Below, piece after piece: positions 12,215-15,600 of a DNA stretch of 15,600 nt. The DNA comes from Acidobacteriota bacterium. GTDB lineage: Bacteria > Acidobacteriota > Thermoanaerobaculia > Gp7-AA8. Every line of letters starts with the position of its first letter. Positions within the stretch are counted from its first letter, which is position 1. The notes beneath the pieces are model-generated. The model was not told the origin of the DNA, searched no databases, and saw nothing but the letters and a program-made list of their open reading frames with translations. The stretch is taken from contig QHVX01000080.1 of NCBI GenBank assembly GCA_003222375.1, forward strand, positions 1 through 15,600, given 5' to 3'. Position numbers and translations under genes: made by a program.

Positions 12215-14176
12215 ATGAAGGAAGATAACTCCGTATTTGAACTCTTGGTGCGCCGGCTCGCCGGCGCCCGCGTTCTGGCCCTCTTTGTCTTTCATGCGGT
12301 CGTCTTCGCGGCGGCCTATGCGTTCTCGTACCTGCTGCGATTCGACTTCTCCGTGCGGCCGGACTATCTCGCGACGTTCAAAGCGAGCCTGCCCGTCGTC
12401 GTTGGCATCCAGCTCCTGGCAGGCGCCATCTTCGGTTTTTATCGCGGCTGGTGGCGATACGTCGGGATCGCCGATGTCGTCCGGCTCGTCTTCGGACTGA
12501 CGACTGCGACTTCGGTTCTGATCGCTCTGTGGTACGTCGGCGAGCGATTGGGAATCCATGAGAGATTCGTGCATTCGCCACGCGGCGTGTTGCTGATCGA
12601 CTGGGCGTTTTCGCTGCTCTCCCTTTTCGGCGCCCGCGTCCTCATTCGCCTCGGCCGCGATCGATTCCGGCCGCAGGAAATCATGCCCGAAGCTCAAAAA
12701 CGCGTCCTGATCATCGGCGCCGGTGATGCCGGTGAAACGCTGGCGCGCGAAATCGAGCATCGTCCGCAGTTAGGGATGAAAGTCGTCGGATTCGTCGATG
12801 ACCACCGCGCGAAGTGGGGCGCCCACATTCGGGGAATCAAAGTCACCGGTCCGATCTCCGCTGTCGGGCCGATCTCGAATGCGGCGGATGCCGATGAGGT
12901 CCTCCTCGCCATTCCGAGCGCATCCGGAAAACGGCTGCGCGACATCGTTCGGCATCTCGCGCAGGCCGATCTGCCCTTCAAGACGATCCCGGGCATCGAT
13001 CACCTGGTCAGCGGACGCGTTCACGTTTCGCAGTTGCGTCCCGTCAACATCGAAGACCTCATGCGCCGCCCAAAAATCGAGCTTCCCGGCGATCCGGTGC
13101 GCCAGTTGTTCAAAGGGAAACGGGTCGTAGTGACTGGCGCCGGCGGAACGATCGGATCAGAGCTCTGCTCGCAGATCCTGGAGTTCGAGCCCGAGAGTCT
13201 CGCTCTCGTCGAGCGATCGGAATACGCGCTCTACGAAGTGCGGAAGCGTCTCGGCAACGAGAATCCGAAATCGGCGGCGAAAATCACGTCGAACCTGCTG
13301 GACTTATGCGACACCGACCGGCTGCAGGCGCTCATCGAGCGTGAGAAACCGCAGATCGTTCTTCACGCGGCGGCGCACAAGCACGTCCCGCTCGGTGAAG
13401 AGAACGCCGAGGAGTACATTCGGAACAACACGGTGGCGGCGCGGTCGCTGGCCGAGATTTGCTCCAAACGCAACGTCGATCGGTTTGTCTTCATCTCAAC
13501 GGACAAAGCCATCAACCCGACCAGCGTCATGGGCGCATCGAAGCGGGCGGCGGAGATTCTCCTTCTCGACGTGGCTCGCCATTGCGAGATGAAGGTCACG
13601 ATTGTCCGCTTCGGAAATGTGATCGGATCATCGGGAAGTGTGATTCCGCTCTTCATGGAGCAGATCACCAACGGCGGACCTGTCACGGTGACCCACCCTG
13701 ACGTCACCCGCTACTTCATTCGTACATCGGAGGCGATTTCTCTTGTTCTCCAGGCGGCAACGCTGGGAGCCGATGGCGAGATCTTCATGCTCGACATGGG
13801 CGAGCCGATAAAAATCGTCGATCTCGCGCGTGACCTCATCCGTCTCTCCAATCACACCGACGATGAAATCACGATCACGTTCACGGGCCTGCGTCTCGGA
13901 GAAAAGCTGTTCGAAGAGATTCGCATGACCGGAGAATCAGTCCGGCCGACTGTTCATCCTCAAATCGTGATCACCGAACCGCCTCAGCCCAAGAGCGTCG
14001 AGGTTCATCGGTGGCTCCAGCAACTGGAACGCGCCTGTGACGAACCGGGTACCGCTCGCCACGCATTGAGCACACTCATCCCCGAATACGCTCCCGGCAA
14101 GACCGCCGACGTCGCCGAGCCCGCGATCGTCAATCCAACGCTCGCGCCGGCACGCGCCGCGGTGCCGAGCGCATAA
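12215..14176 (+). CDS. Membrane-bound nucleotide-sugar 4,6-dehydratase (WbpM/FlaA1/CapD family)
   Basis: WbpM-type enzymes convert UDP-N-acetylglucosamine to a 4-keto-6-deoxy sugar, the precursor of bacillosamine, QuiNAc, FucNAc and similar residues of surface glycans. The 653 residues match the long form. Four N-terminal membrane segments lie at about 20-41, 58-76, 86-109 and 122-146. A first Rossmann domain follows (KRVLIIGAGDAGE at 162-174). The catalytic SDR domain starts at about 300 with VVVTGAGGTIGSE (304-316) and includes VLHAAAHKHVPL (382-393), STDKAINPT (428-436) and MGASKRAAE (439-447). VRFGNVIGSSGSVIPLF (464-480) and MLDMGEPIKIVDLA (525-538) are intact. The usual catalytic Tyr of SDRs is Met439 here, as is normal for this inverting/WbpM type. 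The Ala/Pro-rich tail is poorly conserved. The transferase gene follows after 10 bp, matching the WbpM-WbpL pairing known in Pseudomonas O-antigen loci. Exact sugar unknown. Confidence 0.93.
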   Translation: MKEDNSVFELLVRRLAGARVLALFVFHAVVFAAAYAFSYLLRFDFSVRPDYLATFKASLPVVVGIQLLAGAIFGFYRGWWRYVGIADVVRLVFGLTTATSVLIALWYVGERLGIHERFVHSPRGVLLIDWAFSLLSLFGARVLIRLGRDRFRPQEIMPEAQKRVLIIGAGDAGETLAREIEHRPQLGMKVVGFVDDHRAKWGAHIRGIKVTGPISAVGPISNAADADEVLLAIPSASGKRLRDIVRHLAQADLPFKTIPGIDHLVSGRVHVSQLRPVNIEDLMRRPKIELPGDPVRQLFKGKRVVVTGAGGTIGSELCSQILEFEPESLALVERSEYALYEVRKRLGNENPKSAAKITSNLLDLCDTDRLQALIEREKPQIVLHAAAHKHVPLGEENAEEYIRNNTVAARSLAEICSKRNVDRFVFISTDKAINPTSVMGASKRAAEILLLDVARHCEMKVTIVRFGNVIGSSGSVIPLFMEQITNGGPVTVTHPDVTRYFIRTSEAISLVLQAATLGADGEIFMLDMGEPIKIVDLARDLIRLSNHTDDEITITFTGLRLGEKLFEEIRMTGESVRPTVHPQIVITEPPQPKSVEVHRWLQQLERACDEPGTARHALSTLIPEYAPGKTADVAEPAIVNPTLAPARAAVPSA

Positions 14177-14186
14177 TTTCACACGC

Positions 14187-15206
14187 TTGATCAGCGCACT
14201 GGTGATCGCGGCAATCGCTGCTGTTGTCTCATGGTCTGGCGTCGCCATCTTCAAAAGATGGGCGCACCGGCATCAGATTCTCGACGTGCCGAACGAGAGA
14301 AGCTCGCATCGCGTTCCGGTGCCTCGCGGCGGCGGCATCGCGATTGTGATAACGGTGAGTGCGGGAATCGTGGTCGTGTCCGGCAATCCGTCACACGCGA
14401 TCCTGTTCGCGTGGCTCGCCGGATCGCTGCTCATTGCTGCGGTGAGTTGGGTGGACGATCTCCGATCGCTGCCGACAGTGACGCGATTCCTTGCGCAATC
14501 GGCCGGCGCGATCATCATCATCTCCGCCGCCGGACCGTTGCCCGGCATCGGCACACCGGCGGTGTCCTACGTCCTGACTTTCATGTGGATCGTCGGCCTC
14601 ACGAATGCTTTCAACTTCATGGACGGAATCGACGGGATTGCCGGCGGTCAGGCTGCGGTTGCCGGCGTCGCTGCGGGCCTCGTCGGATTTTTGCGAGGCG
14701 AGCTTTCGGTGGAGGTCATCGGAGCGCTGGTCGCCGGCGCGAGCATCGGTTTTCTGATTCACAACTGGTCGCCTGCGGCCACGTTCATGGGTGACGTCGG
14801 AAGCGCTTTCCTCGGCTATTCGCTGGCTGTGGTTCCGCTGCTGAGCAAGGGATCGCAGTCCGAATTACTGCTCATGATGATCTGCGCGCTCTGGCCGTTC
14901 CTGTTCGACTCGACATTTACGTTCTTCCGTCGCCTGGCTAAAGGTGAGAACGTGATCCGAGCCCACCGGTCGCACCTCTATCAGCGACTCGTCCAGACAG
15001 GCGCTTCGCACGCTTCGGTTGCACTGATTTACGTCGCGATCGCCGCCATAGGCTCAGCCGCCGGCGCAATAGCGATTCACGACACGCGATTCGCGACTTT
15101 GCCGCTGATCGTTCTGCCGATCACGGCAGCGACACTCGTGATCGTCGTGACCATTCGGGAGCGACGCGTCACAGATTCCCATCATCCCGCATACCACGAA
15201 TCGTAG
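14187..15206 (+). CDS. Polyprenyl-phosphate N-acetylhexosamine-1-phosphate transferase (WecA/WbpL, MraY superfamily)
   Basis: This integral membrane enzyme starts glycan synthesis by moving a sugar-1-phosphate from a UDP-sugar to undecaprenyl phosphate on the cytoplasmic face. The 339-residue protein has about ten hydrophobic helices. Family motifs: PNERSSHRVPVPRGGGIAI (35-53), VDD (89-91), NAFNFMDGIDGIAGG (140-154, Asp146), MGDVGSAFLGY (201-211) and RAHRSHLYQRLV (258-269), the last typical of the WbpL/WecA-like branch and not of MraY itself. The frame opens with TTG at 14187; GTG at 14202 is the alternative, and no Shine-Dalgarno is seen for either. It follows the dehydratase by 10 bp, so the pair is probably one operon in which the dehydratase makes the sugar that this enzyme loads. 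Its last 38 bp overlap the convergent epimerase gene. Confidence 0.93.
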   Translation: MISALVIAAIAAVVSWSGVAIFKRWAHRHQILDVPNERSSHRVPVPRGGGIAIVITVSAGIVVVSGNPSHAILFAWLAGSLLIAAVSWVDDLRSLPTVTRFLAQSAGAIIIISAAGPLPGIGTPAVSYVLTFMWIVGLTNAFNFMDGIDGIAGGQAAVAGVAAGLVGFLRGELSVEVIGALVAGASIGFLIHNWSPAATFMGDVGSAFLGYSLAVVPLLSKGSQSELLLMMICALWPFLFDSTFTFFRRLAKGENVIRAHRSHLYQRLVQTGASHASVALIYVAIAAIGSAAGAIAIHDTRFATLPLIVLPITAATLVIVVTIRERRVTDSHHPAYHES

Positions 15207-15600
15207 CTTCCCAGCCGGCGTGAAGATCCATCATCGGCACAAAGCCGGTGTGGCGTTGAAAGAGGCTGCCGTCGACTGCCAGATCATCGAGATATTTCTC
15301 TAACAAAGCGCCGGCGTGCGCCGACGGCCGGACAACATCCAGCAGTGCAGCAGCAGCTCGCGCGGCGAACACGGGAACGCGGAATGGAAGTCGCTTTCGG
15401 CCAAGGGCTGTTGCGATTGCACGCACGATCTCGTCTAAAGTATGAAACCGGCCGTCGGTAACATTGAATATCGATCCCAATACGCTGTCGCTCTTGGCGG
15501 CGGTCACAAACGCGCGGGCGGCATCGAGCTCATGAATGAGAGTTCTACGATTCATACCACTGCCAATGCGCACATAGCGGCCGCGGTGTACGGCTCTTAT
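15169..15600 (-). CDS. NAD-dependent sugar epimerase/dehydratase (partial, N-terminus beyond the window)
   Basis: Only the C-terminal 143 residues are present, and the frame is open to the right edge. At the edge it reads IRAVHRGRYVRIGSGMNRRT, then LIHELDAARAFVTAA. The pattern 'G..iGdGkn..slihv.Dla.A...A' is the conserved C-terminal part of extended SDR enzymes acting on nucleotide sugars. GSIFNVTDGRFHTLDEIVRAI (slightly shortened in other members) and a short C-terminal helix with TGFVPMMDLHAGWEATIRGM follow. The Rossmann nucleotide-binding part and the Tyr-x-x-x-Lys motif lie outside the window, so the reaction cannot be assigned. WbpK/WbpV-like 4-epimerase or reductase activity would fit the neighbouring dehydratase and transferase. 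The gene is convergent with the transferase and overlaps its 3' end by 38 bp. Confidence 0.88.
   Translation of the reverse strand: MRAVHRGRYVRIGSGMNRRTLIHELDAARAFVTAAKSDSVLGSIFNVTDGRFHTLDEIVRAIATALGRKRLPFRVPVFAARAAAALLDVVRPSAHAGALLEKYLDDLAVDGSLFQRHTGFVPMMDLHAGWEATIRGMRDDGNL

Noticed and set aside
14187..15206. MraY (phospho-MurNAc-pentapeptide transferase)
   Set aside because: The R-A-H-R-S-H-L-Y-Q motif and the adjacent WbpM-like dehydratase fit the WecA/WbpL branch, and no mur genes are nearby.

Overview
The window is GC-rich and packed with genes; no stretch over about 300 bases lacks a gene. It looks chromosomal and comes from a bacterium with a diderm-type glycan toolkit. The closest match I can suggest is the Acidobacteriota or a neighbouring phylum. 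That rests on remembered traits (tandem 'H-x-x-ELR' repeats on a secreted protein, short palindromic repeats at gene ends, the hypothetical-protein families), not on a search. Shine-Dalgarno motifs are weak or absent before most starts, and several genes appear to use GTG or TTG.

Region 1 (1-4085, all leftward) is a housekeeping cluster: gatC, gatA, a LysM/Amidase_3 cell-wall amidase, ribH and nusB (cut by the window edge). The junctions are ATGA, a repeat-filled gap, 11 bp and 0 bp. The GatA reading frame is intact, but it lacks about 22 residues that normally carry the nucleophilic serine and about 5 more conserved residues near the C-terminus.

Region 2 (4110-5627, rightward) is one membrane glycosyltransferase of the GT39/ArnT-like type, divergent from gatC.

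Region 3 (5683-12081, all leftward) is a tight seven-gene run. In transcription order it holds a secreted FN3 protein, hypothetical protein B, a RodZ-like HTH/transmembrane protein, hypothetical protein A, a J-domain/TPR protein, a PP2C phosphatase, and a short gene that ordinary ORF calling misses. The last is a SelW/Rdx-type selenoprotein of 76 residues with an in-frame TGA in a C-G-V-U motif, followed by a hairpin with the expected shape of a bacterial SECIS. Proteins A and B share a related C-terminal helical module. A cloverleaf-shaped inverted repeat sits between the selenoprotein and the convergent glycosyltransferase and supplies the final codons and stop of both.

Region 4 (12169-15600) starts with a near-consensus sigma70 promoter. 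It drives a WbpM/FlaA1-type nucleotide-sugar 4,6-dehydratase and a WecA/WbpL-type polyprenyl-phosphate sugar-1-phosphate transferase. A convergent, partial NAD-dependent epimerase follows and overlaps the transferase tail. Together these look like the sugar-modifying and lipid-priming steps of a surface polysaccharide locus that continues past the right edge.

The best leads are the selenoprotein with its SECIS-like hairpin, the GatA lacking its nucleophile segment, and the three palindromic repeats that have become parts of coding sequences.
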